NCBI RefSeq assembly: GCF_964340395.1
Contig: NC_135557.1
Location: 10,717,960 to 10,762,959, forward strand
Length of the DNA: 45,000 nucleotides
Reading direction: 5' to 3'
Source: Glandiceps talaboti
Taxonomy: Eukaryota; Hemichordata; Enteropneusta; Spengelidae
A model generated the notes under the pieces. It was given only the letters and a program-made list of their open reading frames with translations, was not told the DNA's origin and did no database searches. Position 1 is the first letter of the stretch. Each line of letters begins with the position of its first letter. Made by a program: the position numbers and the translations under genes. Shown here in pieces: positions 35,264 through 45,000 of the stretch.

Positions 35264-35307
35264 GTCGTCTGAAGATCGCATTCAAGCGTGAAACTCTGAG
35301 TAACGGC
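35264..35307 (+). ncRNA. Candidate type I hammerhead ribozyme motif
   Basis: The core CTGAAGA (fits CUGANGA) at 35269-35275 is followed by a 3-bp stem CGC/GCG with loop ATTCAA (35277-35288), then GAAA (35290-35293), a short stem III (ACT-CTG-AGT) and a GTA that fits the cleavage triplet (35300-35302). Stem I pairs GTCGT (35264-35268) with ACGGC (35303-35307), including one G-U. The weak point is a U-U mismatch at the base of stem II. Short stem III is usual in ribozymes of Penelope-like elements and retrozymes. I see no Penelope protein nearby. Confidence 0.35.
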
Positions 35308-35387
35308 CTCCGTGCCATAACTTGTGTACTTTGTGTAAATACAGCTCTACTTCTCAGTATTGAGCACTTTTCCTTCAGTTTATGACT

Positions 35388-35389
<2 letters not shown>

Positions 35390-35464
<75 letters not shown>

Positions 35465-35488
35465 GTTTTGAAAATTTGACCACAAGTC

Positions 35489-35571
<83 letters not shown>
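35390..35571. repeat. Two (TA)n arrays separated by 31 bp
   Basis: Alternating TA at 35390-35460 and 35492-35571, separated by CAGGTTTTGAAAATTTGACC and a short remainder. Each is self-complementary and could form cruciforms. Confidence 0.96.
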
Positions 35572-35574
<3 letters not shown>

Positions 35575-35973
35575 CCATTGCTCGGTTGACGGCAACGCGG
35601 TCAAAGATATCGGGTTCTTTGCACAATACACGTGTATATAGAAATGATGTCCCTTAAATTTCCCCTCTTTTCATTCTTGCTCTTTTCAACTACAATATAG
35701 ATTTTGATAATTTCCATAGGTCTCACGAGATATACTCTTCAAGGAAAAACAAGTTCGTGTCGGGGCTTGATACGAGAATAGTCTGTGCTTGGAGTAATTA
35801 TACTGTCAGTATAATTTCTCAAAGGTATGTGTTATCGTGGAAGTTTAAACGTTATTTATACTTTAACGGTGTTATAGATTTTGACCCAAGCTATGCATGC
35901 CACGGTCACAAGCTATATTGCGTCAGATCGATTTGCCAAACAAGTTTGCCACAATTAACGCATCCCATCAAAC

Positions 35974-36005
35974 CATGGACCCTCCACAAAGGTGGAGTGT
36001 CTATG
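35974..36005. mobile_element. Tiny palindromic insertion 2 (32 bp)
   Basis: CATGGACCCTCCAC, loop AAAG, GTGGAGTGTCTATG. Flanks are ATCAAAC (35967-35973) and GTCAAAC (36006-36012), matching at six of seven bases. Confidence 0.72.
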
Positions 36006-36280
36006 GTCAAACAAATGACAGGTCGCAGAAACTATGGTCATGGGTCATGGAAGTATGAACGTCGTTTATACTTCTACGCCGTGACATACAATGAGCGCAG
36101 TGCCATAATTGACCGGATTATTCAGTGTCGATAATCCCAGTTAATATAATCCCAAAGGCAAACTTGTTTTATTTACCACCTTGCCAAGCAACACAGGGTG
36201 GTGGCGAGGCGAAGTTGTAATGTACTGTCGCTTTGATATTCACGATTTTGGAAAGGAAATAGATAACATCGGGTTAGATC

Positions 36281-37166
36281 TTGAGAGTAAATAAGAAGAA
36301 AAGAAGAGTTAATTTGAAATCAGTGATAAACGAGTTGTCTATTTTTAAGAAACTAAATATAAGGAAAGCTATGGGTCCTGATAACATATGTGGTAGGTTA
36401 CCGAATGTCTATGCATCGCAGTTAGCTAGTGTTTCCAGTAGATTGTTCAATTGGTCGTACAATGATCATACGATATCAACCATTTGGAAAACATCTACCA
36501 TCTGTCCGGTCCCTAAAAACTTCCAAGGCATCGTCCTGTAGCACTGACTTCCATTGTGATGAAATGCTTCGAGCGTATTTTACTTTGTCAAAACCCACAA
36601 AAACATTCACACCTTGACCCATACCAATTTACATATTAAAGTAATAGAGGTACTGATAATGCAACTCTCACATTACTTCACGATGCGTATACACATCTTG
36701 AAAAACCAAGTTCATTTGTAAGACTATTGGTTATTGATTTTTCATCAGTCGTTAACAGAAGTCAACCAAACATGATGGCTCATAAACTTAGTTATTTAAA
36801 CGTTAACCCCAAACTCATCCTCTGGATAATGGATTTTCTTGTCAACCATTCCCAGTTTGTTCGCTACCAAAAATTAAATTCAGCCTTCCATTCAACATTT
36901 AGGGGTGCCCCACAGAGCACGATACTCTCACACAAACTATTTACACTTTACACAAATGACTGCTCATCAGGTACCGATACAAATCCACTTATCAAATATT
37001 CCGATAACTCTGCATTAGTTGACCTGTCAAATTCTGACCGTACTTATTTGGATGAAGTTGATAGGTTTGTTACTTGGTGAAAACTACTTGGACGAAAGGT
37101 CGACTTCAGGAAGAACCCTAAAGTAGTGCCCGACCTTTTTATTGACAATGTTAAAGTTGAACAGGT

Positions 37167-37203
<37 letters not shown>

Positions 37204-37618
37204 CAGTCTTGACACAGATTTCATTAACAAGAAATGTCAATCTAGAGTTTACTGTCTACAACAATTGAGGGGCCTAAAATTTTGTAAATGCCAAGGTATT
37301 ACAGACATTCTATCGGAGTTTTGAGTCGGTTTAAAATTTTCTTTTTTGTGCTGGTTTGGTAGTCTAGGGACTAGCTACAAGAGTGTCTTGAACAAAATTG
37401 TAAATGTGTTTAGTAAAGTATTGAGTGAAAAGCAGACTAATTTGAATGAAATGTTTACATCTCGTGTACAAAACAAAGCTGGGAAAATGGTAAATGACAA
37501 AGGCCACATTATGTCCCAACACTTTGAACTCCTGCCATCAGGGAGACGATTTCGTGTCCCTAAATTCAGAACAGTCAGAACCAAATCAAGTTTTGTGCCC
37601 ACTTCAACTAAATTTTAA
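36281..37618 (+). pseudogene. L2/CR1-like LINE reverse transcriptase relic
   Basis: In the plus direction: KAMGPDNICGRL (about 36365), WKTSTICPVPK, a shift near 36535, LTSIVMKCFERI, HLDPYQF, LLHDAYTHLEKPSSFVRLLVIDFSSV (about 36675), GAPQSTILSHKLFTLYTNDCSSG, the catalytic region as IKYSDNSALVDL (YSDN where YADD is usual; about 36990), a stop at 37078, DFRKNPKVVPDLFIDNVKVE, then a (TA)n expansion at 37170-37200. It resumes with CWFGSLGTSYKSVLNKI and ends SGRRFRVPKFRTVRTKSSF with TAA at 37616-37618. The copy is inactive. The order of motifs is secure; the clade is approximate. Confidence 0.87.
37170..37200. repeat. (TA)n array inside a LINE
   Basis: Alternating AT interrupts the reverse transcriptase frame after DNVKVEQVT. 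The lengthening occurred inside the element copy. Confidence 0.95.
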
Positions 37619-37666
37619 ACCAAAATAAATAATTCTATTTCAAAGACATCTGCTCTGCATTCCAGA

Positions 37667-37790
37667 TTGGAAGAACAGCGTTTTTTATTGTCTTTTTTAA
37701 GTTGATGACCATTTCTGGCAAGACTTCACTCACAATTTTCGCGATTTTACTGATTTTTCTTCTTTATTTAAAAGGTTTAGGGTCGGCACC
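37667..37790 (+). repeat. Dispersed repeat copy (GGGTCGGC family)
   Basis: CCAGATTGGAAGAACAG, TTATTGTCTTTTTTAAGTTG, GACTTCACTCACAATT and AGGGTCGGCA are paralleled at 41128-41262 in the same order. Confidence 0.7.
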
Positions 37791-37873
37791 GGATTTCTAG
37801 AATGGAAGCGTTTGGGGAGTTATGTGTGATTTATTAGTTGAGAAAGGTTCAAAGACAATAAATATCGCCGGAA

Positions 37874-37914
37874 GGTGGCACTTGCCGTTCCAGTGAGGAA
37901 CGACTAGTGCCACC
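37874..37914. repeat. 41-bp imperfect palindrome
   Basis: GGTGGCACTTGCCGTTCC, then AGTG, then AGGAACGACTAGTGCCACC. No flanking duplication was found, and it shares no sequence with the tiny CATAGAC palindromes. Confidence 0.7.
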
Positions 37915-38053
37915 ACGGTAGTACTCGACAATTCGATGGACCACGGCCAAGTCCGCCATTCTCAATTTTCAAATCACTTGAAATAAAGCAATCTGGCAAA
38001 ACACGCCCATGTGCATTTACAATCTTGTCGCAACTAATTCTACTAGGTAAAAC

Positions 38054-38077
38054 CATAGACCCTCCACCCTGTCTATG
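38054..38077. mobile_element. Tiny palindromic insertion 3 (24 bp)
   Basis: CATAGACCCTCCACCCTGTCTATG in outline, flanked by exact GTAAAAC on both sides (38047-38053 and 38078-38084). This is the shortest member; only the outer CATAGAC/GTCTATG arms pair. Confidence 0.78.
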
Positions 38078-38646
38078 GTAAAACCTAGTCGCATTCATAA
38101 CTTTCATCGAGGGTAAGGTAATTTTAGTCATCAACTTCTATAAAGTCCAAAATGAAATGATAAAACATGTACATTTTGGAAATTACCCCATGTATAATGC
38201 CAGATTATAAAGTGACAAAGAGTGGTTCATCTGAGTGGATAGCTTAACCTCTTGACGATTTATAAACAATGGGAAATAGGCAGCTATCTCGATGTTCATT
38301 TTAACCTATTTTCATATGTACCCAGAGAATATGTTCAGAACTGGTATCCAAATTACCAAGATCACGTTTTTCATATTTACTGATATGCCGCTTTAGTTAT
38401 GGCCGGTTTTGTGAGATGTTTTGCATGCACAATGTAAACCACAGACAAGGCATGTAAACTTCTACTTGCAAACCCGTCTATTTCAGGCTTGGCCTCTTAC
38501 CACTCTTGGAGGAATTGTACTGACTCCTCCAAGACCACGTCTGACATAGTGGCCCGAAACCCATAGTCTATCGCGAGTATATTGTCTACCCTTCAAGAGA
38601 CACACATTCTCTGCCAGTCACCCTTTTAAAAATACGCTTGTTAAAC

Positions 38647-38695
38647 GTCTGCTCCTGGAGTTAAATTTGGTTCAACTCATGAGCAAAATATTTAT
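38647..38695 (+). repeat. Third copy of the CTCCTGRRGTTAAATTTGG repeat
   Basis: TCTGCTCCTGGAGTTAAATT and onward match 32777-32825 and 12214-12262. Only the end of the dispersed repeat is present here. Confidence 0.65.
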
Positions 38696-38699
38696 ACGT

Positions 38700-39841
38700 G
38701 ACTCCGGGCCCCTTTCAGACAACAAGAATTTTCACGCACGCCCCAATTCGTTTTTCCCGTGACAACAATTTTCTCCTGAGCCTCCCCCTACCCATATCTA
38801 GTTCCTGACGACCGTGTTCCAATTTTACACTACATCTTTACATATTACGTATAGTCAAAGTCATTACTCTCGTTGCCGGTGTGTTGGCAATTATATATAT
38901 ATATATATAATATCCATAATCACAACATATTTCCTGCTCAAAGAAGAACTGTTTCAGCTTATTCCATTTCGATATAAACAGAGTCCAGGGATAAAATACC
39001 CATGTATTACTCCTTATATTACTGGCTAGGTAATTTCAACCGTAAAATAATCCAAGCACCAGCGTCCCTAAAATCCTTGAAACAGTGTCGATATTACAGT
39101 ATTTTGCTGACACTTACTACTTTCTGTAACTGGTCTATATTTGTGATATCATGGTAAATATGCTTGGAATTTATGGCCTAACAAACCAGACATTACGTAG
39201 ACTTGAATATTGAATCAAGAAAATCAAAAACAAAAACAAGGCCATGGCCATGGCCGGTCAGGTACTGATATTAGTACTTTAGACATCAGTGGGGGTCACA
39301 CTTGGTCATTGAAACTATATTGACCGACCAAAATTCTAAACATCACGGATAAATAATTTCATATCGAAATGTATGTACGGAGATTCAGGTTTTTAGACCA
39401 CGTGGCTTTGACATGACATCATCAGCTAAATTTGCAATACAAAAGTAACGTAAAACATGGATGTATCTAGTAGGGAGCAAAGTCCGCATGTCTGTATGGA
39501 TGTTTGAAGATTTACTATCGGTATATGGGAGGCATAGAGGGAGATATTTGAATAGCGTTATTTAACGTTACATAATTCATAACTGACTACTAAACTACCG
39601 TCAAGAGGATTGTTTTTGCTTCCATTTATCTGTATTATTTTTTTTTAATGGCAGTGATGGTGACTGCCAATGCCGATAGTGAAAATATGGCCCGCACATT
39701 CTGAAGATTTTTGTATCATACAAGTTCAATGTTGTAGCTGAGAATGTGATTTATATTTATAACTCAGTAGAATGGGTACCGGTACTGATGCGAGGGATGT
39801 GAACCAACCTTTGACTTTGTGTTGCGTGCTTTTTAATATCA

Positions 39842-39888
<47 letters not shown>

Positions 39889-41127
39889 GTTTGTTTGTTT
39901 GTTTGTAATGTAGATTCGTCATTGATATACTGCTACTAGATCAGACCGTGGGTTATACTTCCATGATCAGAACATGACCAGACACAACTCTCCACGGCAC
40001 CATTTTGGTTTTGCAACTTTGATTACTTTGTTTTGAATAGCTTTTGTCAAGTTCTTGACTTTCCTGATATGACAATAAAGCAAGGGCGGCGAAATATTAT
40101 TATAGTAGTCCTTCAAAAAACAAGACAATTTTGAAACTTTTAGTGGAAAATGTTAGTGAAGACACAGTTTACCCGCATAAATTAACTAACAAAAGACAAA
40201 AGAAATGTACACATGGTTCATTTTCTAGGTGTCGACCTCATGAATATGCACCAAGATTTAGAACCGAGTCAGCTTTAAATACGTTCACACCTCCAAATCT
40301 GGTCTGGACAATATTGTCTGGGCTTAGTCACCCTTTTATGCGGACTACAGAGCGGCCCTGGTGCGGACTATTTCTGCCACCGATTAATGCCTGAAAGTCA
40401 AGGGAAAGAAAGGAGAGTGGCATATGCTGAGGTTGTGTACAACCAGCAACCCATAACATTTTAGCAATCTACAGTTCTACCTCAGTATGGCTATTAGCCA
40501 TGCTAGGTAGTTACTATAATGATTAATATAATGGTTGTCTTGGTAAAAGTTGTCGACCCCCCCCCAAAAAAAAAGAAAGAAAAAAAAAGAAAAAAAGATC
40601 AACAAAACATTCTATGATATTGAAAGCGCTTCTGGCATGTAATTCCATAGAACAGTTTCCTGTAGGGAATGGCAGCGATTTCATTCAAACTCAAAGACAG
40701 AGATGTTGCTAACCAACGTGAACAGCCATAAAAAATTGTATGTGAATGAGTATGACTCTGAGATCCCGCTAACGGTTTCATTGTTGTCGGTCTAACCAGA
40801 TACACTGGAGAACTTCACTGTCTATGATCTAATCGTATTGCTCAGTGTGAAAACTGTACAAAGCGTTACTATTTTGGCGTTGTATTTTCGCACACTTTTG
40901 GTTCACAAGGGTCCAATAATTTAAGCTTGAGTTAGGAAATAGGCCTGTTAAAAGAATTGTGTTGTTCCGATTAGGCCAAGTAATAGAATAGGTGGGGTAG
41001 ATAGATTTATTTTATTTCATTTTATCATATATTTGTTTTCATGTGCGAGTGTCTAATTCTGGTTTTCCATTTTTTCCAAATGGTCTCTGTGTTATTGGCT
41101 TCTTTCCATTAGATGTACAACCATTAC
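38700..41127. other. Non-coding interval with (GT)n
   Basis: Contains a GT array at 39843-39886 followed by TTTG repeats to 39905, a (TA)n at 38893-38909, and a C/A-rich tract at 40557-40590. No supported gene. Confidence 0.55.
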
Positions 41128-41262
41128 AGATTGGAGGAACAGTTTTATATTGTCTTTTTAAGTTGATGTCAGTTTCTGCATCCACTATGTCTCGTGAGAC
41201 TTCACAATTGTTGCGATTTTGTTATTTTTTCAAGAACACGTAAAAAAGTTAAGGGTCGGCAG
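41128..41262 (+). repeat. Dispersed repeat copy (GGGTCGGC family)
   Basis: Pairs with 37667-37790: AGATTGGAGGAACAG, TATTGTCTTTTTAAGTTGATG, GACTTCACAATT, AAGGGTCGGCA. The strand is relative to that copy. Confidence 0.7.
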
Positions 41263-41906
41263 TGAAAAACTAGGTGGGTCGGGTAACAGAAACCAAACAG
41301 TTATTTTTTAGGCCTAAGGCATAACGTAGCATATAAATCTACCCAACCTGCGCAAGCAAGATCTGCATCGGTCAATGTAATATTTACATGGTCTATTACA
41401 ATTTGGTAAAGTGTACCATTGTATATGCTTGTGCGAGACGTAAAAAACATCATGCCGTCTAATTGTACGAAACGATTTAGTCACTATGGTTTTGAAGTCA
41501 GTGAGATAATGTTTGTGAAGTACCCGGTATCGTGATGTTATCGCTTGTATAGAAAAACCATCACTGAGGCAAAATCTCACTTTTATCATCATTCATTTTT
41601 TAAAGTCTTCAATCATGCCAATTAAAAATATGGATACTGCAGTCATTTATGTGACTTTTTTTCCAAAAATGTTTATCGTGCATCTCGATTATATTTTTTT
41701 TCGTCTTCGTAACATCTTTTTTTTTTAATTGTGCCAAAAGTAGTAGCTACCACATATAGAACAGTGGAAAAATACAGAATGAGACTCAGAAATGTAAAAT
41801 CATTTACTTCAATGTCCAAAATGCGGACATCAGAAAATGATGCATGCACGTTGTGATGGACTCGTGATTAGCTCTAGTCCAGATGCCAATTAGTATCTAA
41901 CTAAAC

Positions 41907-41942
41907 CATAGACAGTAGAGAGGGTCCTCTCTATTTTCTATG
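41907..41942. mobile_element. Tiny palindromic insertion 4 (36 bp)
   Basis: CATAGACAGTAGAGAGGG, then TCCTCTCTATTTTCTATG, flanked by exact ACTAAAC (41900-41906 and 41943-41949). A related sequence at 34551-34595 reads TCTAACTAAACCACGTCTAG without the insertion, which looks like an empty site. Confidence 0.82.
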
Positions 41943-41958
41943 ACTAAACCAAGTTTAG

Positions 41959-42016
41959 TGAGTGGAGGTGTAAATGGTAACGATACTGTTTAGGAACACG
42001 GTGATAGGAACTAGAC
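41959..42016 (+). repeat. Dispersed repeat copy 2
   Basis: GTGAGTGGAGGTGTAAATGGTAACGATACTG and onward, matching 34886-34935. It has an extra ACACGGTGATAGGAAC step before ACTAGAC. Confidence 0.75.
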
Positions 42017-45000
42017 GAGATTAGCACTGACAACACACGCTCCGCGAACTCCAGCAAAGAGGCCTGGTGGGGTATATAGAGACTTGTCAGAGTTGTCGGA
42101 GCTACTGTGCATGTACATATAAGTTCCACGTATTCTCAATTTATTTCGTGCTGGATAGAAAACAGTCAGTATAGTCCTTGTGTTCTCCAGTGTATAGCTG
42201 ATGGATTGGATAGTGAGAGTCATGATATGTGTGATACATTGTAGTTTATACACCAGAACTGAATTTTAGATTGATCCCGTCGGCATCTTCAGAGAAAGCA
42301 TCAAGCGGGTACCACAATAAACTGAAAACGTAACGACTATAAGCATAACTATAAGTTTTAATTTACATGGAACTACGGTCATATTTGATAAGCTTATCCC
42401 CCCACTTCCACATATGGTCTCATACCCCTTGGTCAGCGAACAGCCAATCATGTTCATGTCCGGACATACGAGTTATAAATGGGGCGGTCATATGGGTTAA
42501 GTTAGGGTGGAATATAATATATGGAAACAGTCTGATTGATACTGGCTGTGATGGGTAGTAGAGCATTTTTTAATTGTCAAAAACAGGGTTGGGGGCCGAA
42601 TGATATGATTCAAAACGTCATGATTTTCTGGTATATCTTTGTTGTCATGTTGTGTGTCCAGTTGAGGATGGCTGTCTTTGACTGGCAAGTTAAGCTACAA
42701 CAGTAAGTGACTGACTTTGAAAGCAAAGAAAGTGGAAGAACATTGGTGTTAGTTAAAAAACTATTGTTATTAAAGATAAACAAGTAAAAACAGCAAAACA
42801 ATTGAGAGTCGGTACGGAAAGGAACAGATGACCACAGGAAGGTGTTCAGCTGTTCTTCATTGTTCTTTGCAATTTGACGACCGGGCGAGGCCTTGAGTAA
42901 GTCCAGAAGTTCGAGCAGTCAGTACGTCGCCATTGATAAGGCCGAATGTTTTTGGCAGTATATTAGGTTGTCATTGAGTAGCTAGCTGTTTATTAGTCTA
43001 TCAGCTAGCCCTCGGATGTTCTTCCGATAAAATACGACACACAGCCGAACAACGCTATCGAGGATGGAACATCCGTGTTCGGGCAAGCCCTCACATGCGA
43101 ACTTCGTTCGCTTATAAGTTATAGTTATAGCATCGAAAGAAAGCCCGAACGTCTAACAGCAAGACTAGCTGTTTATCAGTAAGCTTAAGTCTCGACAAAC
43201 GTTTGTAGTCGTTTACGTGTGAGCCATTCACTGGTAATGACTGACATTTTTCCCTACTTGGTCGCAACCTCACCTACAAATTAATTGTATATGGTATTAA
43301 TTGTATTAACTGTCATACTCTACTGCTTTTCTACCACTAAGACTGTGCCCTGGCGTAAGGACAAACAATGTGCATTGTCAAAAGTGATTCTCACGTGACC
43401 CCTTCACAGATGGCAAGAAATGAACAGAAATCAATAAACCCATACCTTGATTGACATTACCCACTATACAAAGAAGAAGTTGAAATAATTGAACTTGAAA
43501 TGCCTTTTGCAGGCCGATAATGTAGGACAAAGAGGACGTAGTGCTGTTACTTTCTACTACGCAAAAACCACAGACAACTAACACAACAACACTGTAATAC
43601 TTATGCCGGTAGGATTTAAATAGATTGCTGTGTGAAAATTTCAGCTAATGACCAATTTGCACTTCAGTAAAATTGGTATCGCTGAAACGCGATACAAAAA
43701 ATACAAATAATACCTCTACCTATTGGTTTTGTTAAAAACAGAATGTCATCTTTGCATGGAAGGTGGTATGTCGGCAACTTAAAGCTAAAAAATGACAATA
43801 TAAAACGAAGTGAGGGCAGTTAACAATCACCACATTGTAAGTGTCAAAGGGATGACCCCCCACCTTGCTTGCTACGAAGTTCACAACCTTGTAGATAATC
43901 TTTGAAGTTTCGCAGTTGTACTTCTAAGAGGGTGAGGGACTGGTATGTGAGTAATGGTCAACAATAGCAACACAGATTCAAAACTGATAACTTTGAATAT
44001 TCGAGGTAGCCTACCTCCATTTTTGAACAAACATTAACACGTCTTTTCTACCTCCATGAACAAACCGATGTGTCTTTAATGGGCAACCGTCCTTGAATCA
44101 TCAACTATACACTCACAGTCGCAGTTTTCAAACAGACTTTATTTGATTTTCGGATACCGGCTCAGCGAACAACCCTCGCTGTTTTCTTCGGATATATTGT
44201 CATGCTCAGTCATTCGTACAAAAGATTCAACACTAATGTTGTGGTATATCGGTTTTGCGAGAACTAATACTATCGGCGATCACATACTAGTAGTTGTCAG
44301 TGTTTTCGCTAAAGCAAAATACACGGAGATGGTTCAAAATCACTTGACTATCATTTCACTCTTATTTAAATCTACAAATATCTCATTAATATTTTCTCCC
44401 AGCTTACTTCAAACTATATGACATTTTCCATGAAAAAAAGGTGCGTATCTGGAGCAAAGAAGTGTTTCAGATATCAGAGTGTTCACGTTTGCGTGACCAA
44501 GACATAGACTGGCAAGCGGCGCCATGAATTGTGATCGAATCCCAGGGTCGGATCGGCAGTAGATCAGTGTTCATGATAATTCATTTGCGTGTTCAATTAC
44601 TAAGTCATCGATGTAGGGTTATAAATTCAGTGACTACACCATCAACAAAGTTACTTCTTACTATAAATCCTGTTGAAAAAGACCCTAGGAAAATGTCTAA
44701 GCAACAATGACGGGTGTTACTTTTTTGCAGTGTTTATCCAAGTAGTAATCGTCGAATAACGTGACCCTGGCTGAAAACTGCGACAGTGAATGTACCATAA
44801 ATTCTCAAAACAGACTGACCAGAACAGATATATTGACACAAAAAAGTGTGCAAATTTACATCTTGTGACATGTTTGGTTGGGGTCACCTCCATCGGCTAA
44901 TGGTCGAAATCGTCATTGTAAAATATTTTTAATTACCCTCAACTACAAATCAGCGTATCATTGACGATCATTTCAATCGTAAGTGTTTAGAACTGATTCA
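42017..45000. other. Non-coding interval
   Basis: No recognisable coding sequence, RNA gene or mobile element. Short repeated words (GCTAGCTGTTTAT near 42982 and 43166) and an inverted CGGATGTTC/GAACATCCG pair at 43013 and 43067 are seen. Confidence 0.5.

Noticed and set aside
37874-37914. 41-bp palindrome as a fifth member of the tiny insertion family
   Set aside because: Different end sequence and no flanking duplication.
37904-38134. 76-codon minus-strand frame spanning palindrome 3
   Set aside because: No domain recognised, and the palindrome accounts for part of it.
43010-43080. Inverted CGGATGTTC/GAACATCCG pair as a MITE
   Set aside because: The arms are about 9 bp, with no duplication and no second copy.
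44520-44560. GATCGAATCCCAGGG considered as a tRNA T-arm
   Set aside because: No matching acceptor stem, D-arm or anticodon arm in either direction.

Overview
This is animal nuclear DNA, AT-rich and without bacterial-style operons, tRNA, rRNA or CRISPR. Almost everything recognisable is mobile-element DNA: Polinton/Maverick (adintovirus-like) DNA transposons, several non-LTR retrotransposon relics, tiny palindromic insertions, a probable MITE and many microsatellites. The mixture resembles a repeat-rich marine invertebrate genome, but I cannot name the species. I found no host protein-coding exon that I can defend.

Layout. (1) 1-308 and 7331-7760: a degenerate satellite of roughly 130-145 bp period. 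(2) 309-7330: element A, a 7.0-kb Polinton with inverted termini starting AGTAGTAT and a perfect 6-bp target duplication (AATTAT). It carries a zinc-finger gene, a protein-primed DNA polymerase B gene whose polymerase half has been replaced by the C-terminal half of the packaging ATPase, a run of small virion-type genes and a terminal Cys-rich gene. I see no integrase, capsid or protease gene, so it is an internally deleted, non-autonomous copy. (3) 8153-8851: a TIR element holding a 490-bp tetranucleotide array. (4) 9690-10479 plus 15216-15545: one CR1-like LINE split by element B. (5) 10480-15215: element B, a 4.7-kb fold-back Polinton derivative. Its two arms of about 1.45-1.5 kb are inverted copies of the same Polinton end; its core holds scrambled Polinton gene pieces and a host repeat. 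It has a perfect 6-bp target duplication (ACAGTT). (6) 15546-45000: intergenic or intronic DNA with no supported gene. It contains an inverted triplication (17195-17453), a compound tetranucleotide array (19813-20194), a twin-primed LINE (26565-27610), two more LINE relics (32930-33745 and 36281-37618), GA, TA and GT arrays, a hammerhead-like motif (35264-35307) and four tiny palindromic insertions with 7-bp target duplications.

How the parts relate. Elements A and B belong to related Polinton subfamilies. They share the terminal gene and subterminal DNA but differ in the outermost 40-50 bp. Neither can move alone on what is visible; both would need proteins from a complete relative. Most interesting are the polymerase-exonuclease/ATPase chimera (603 codons open), the fold-back architecture of element B, and the family of 24-36 bp palindromes with 7-bp duplications.
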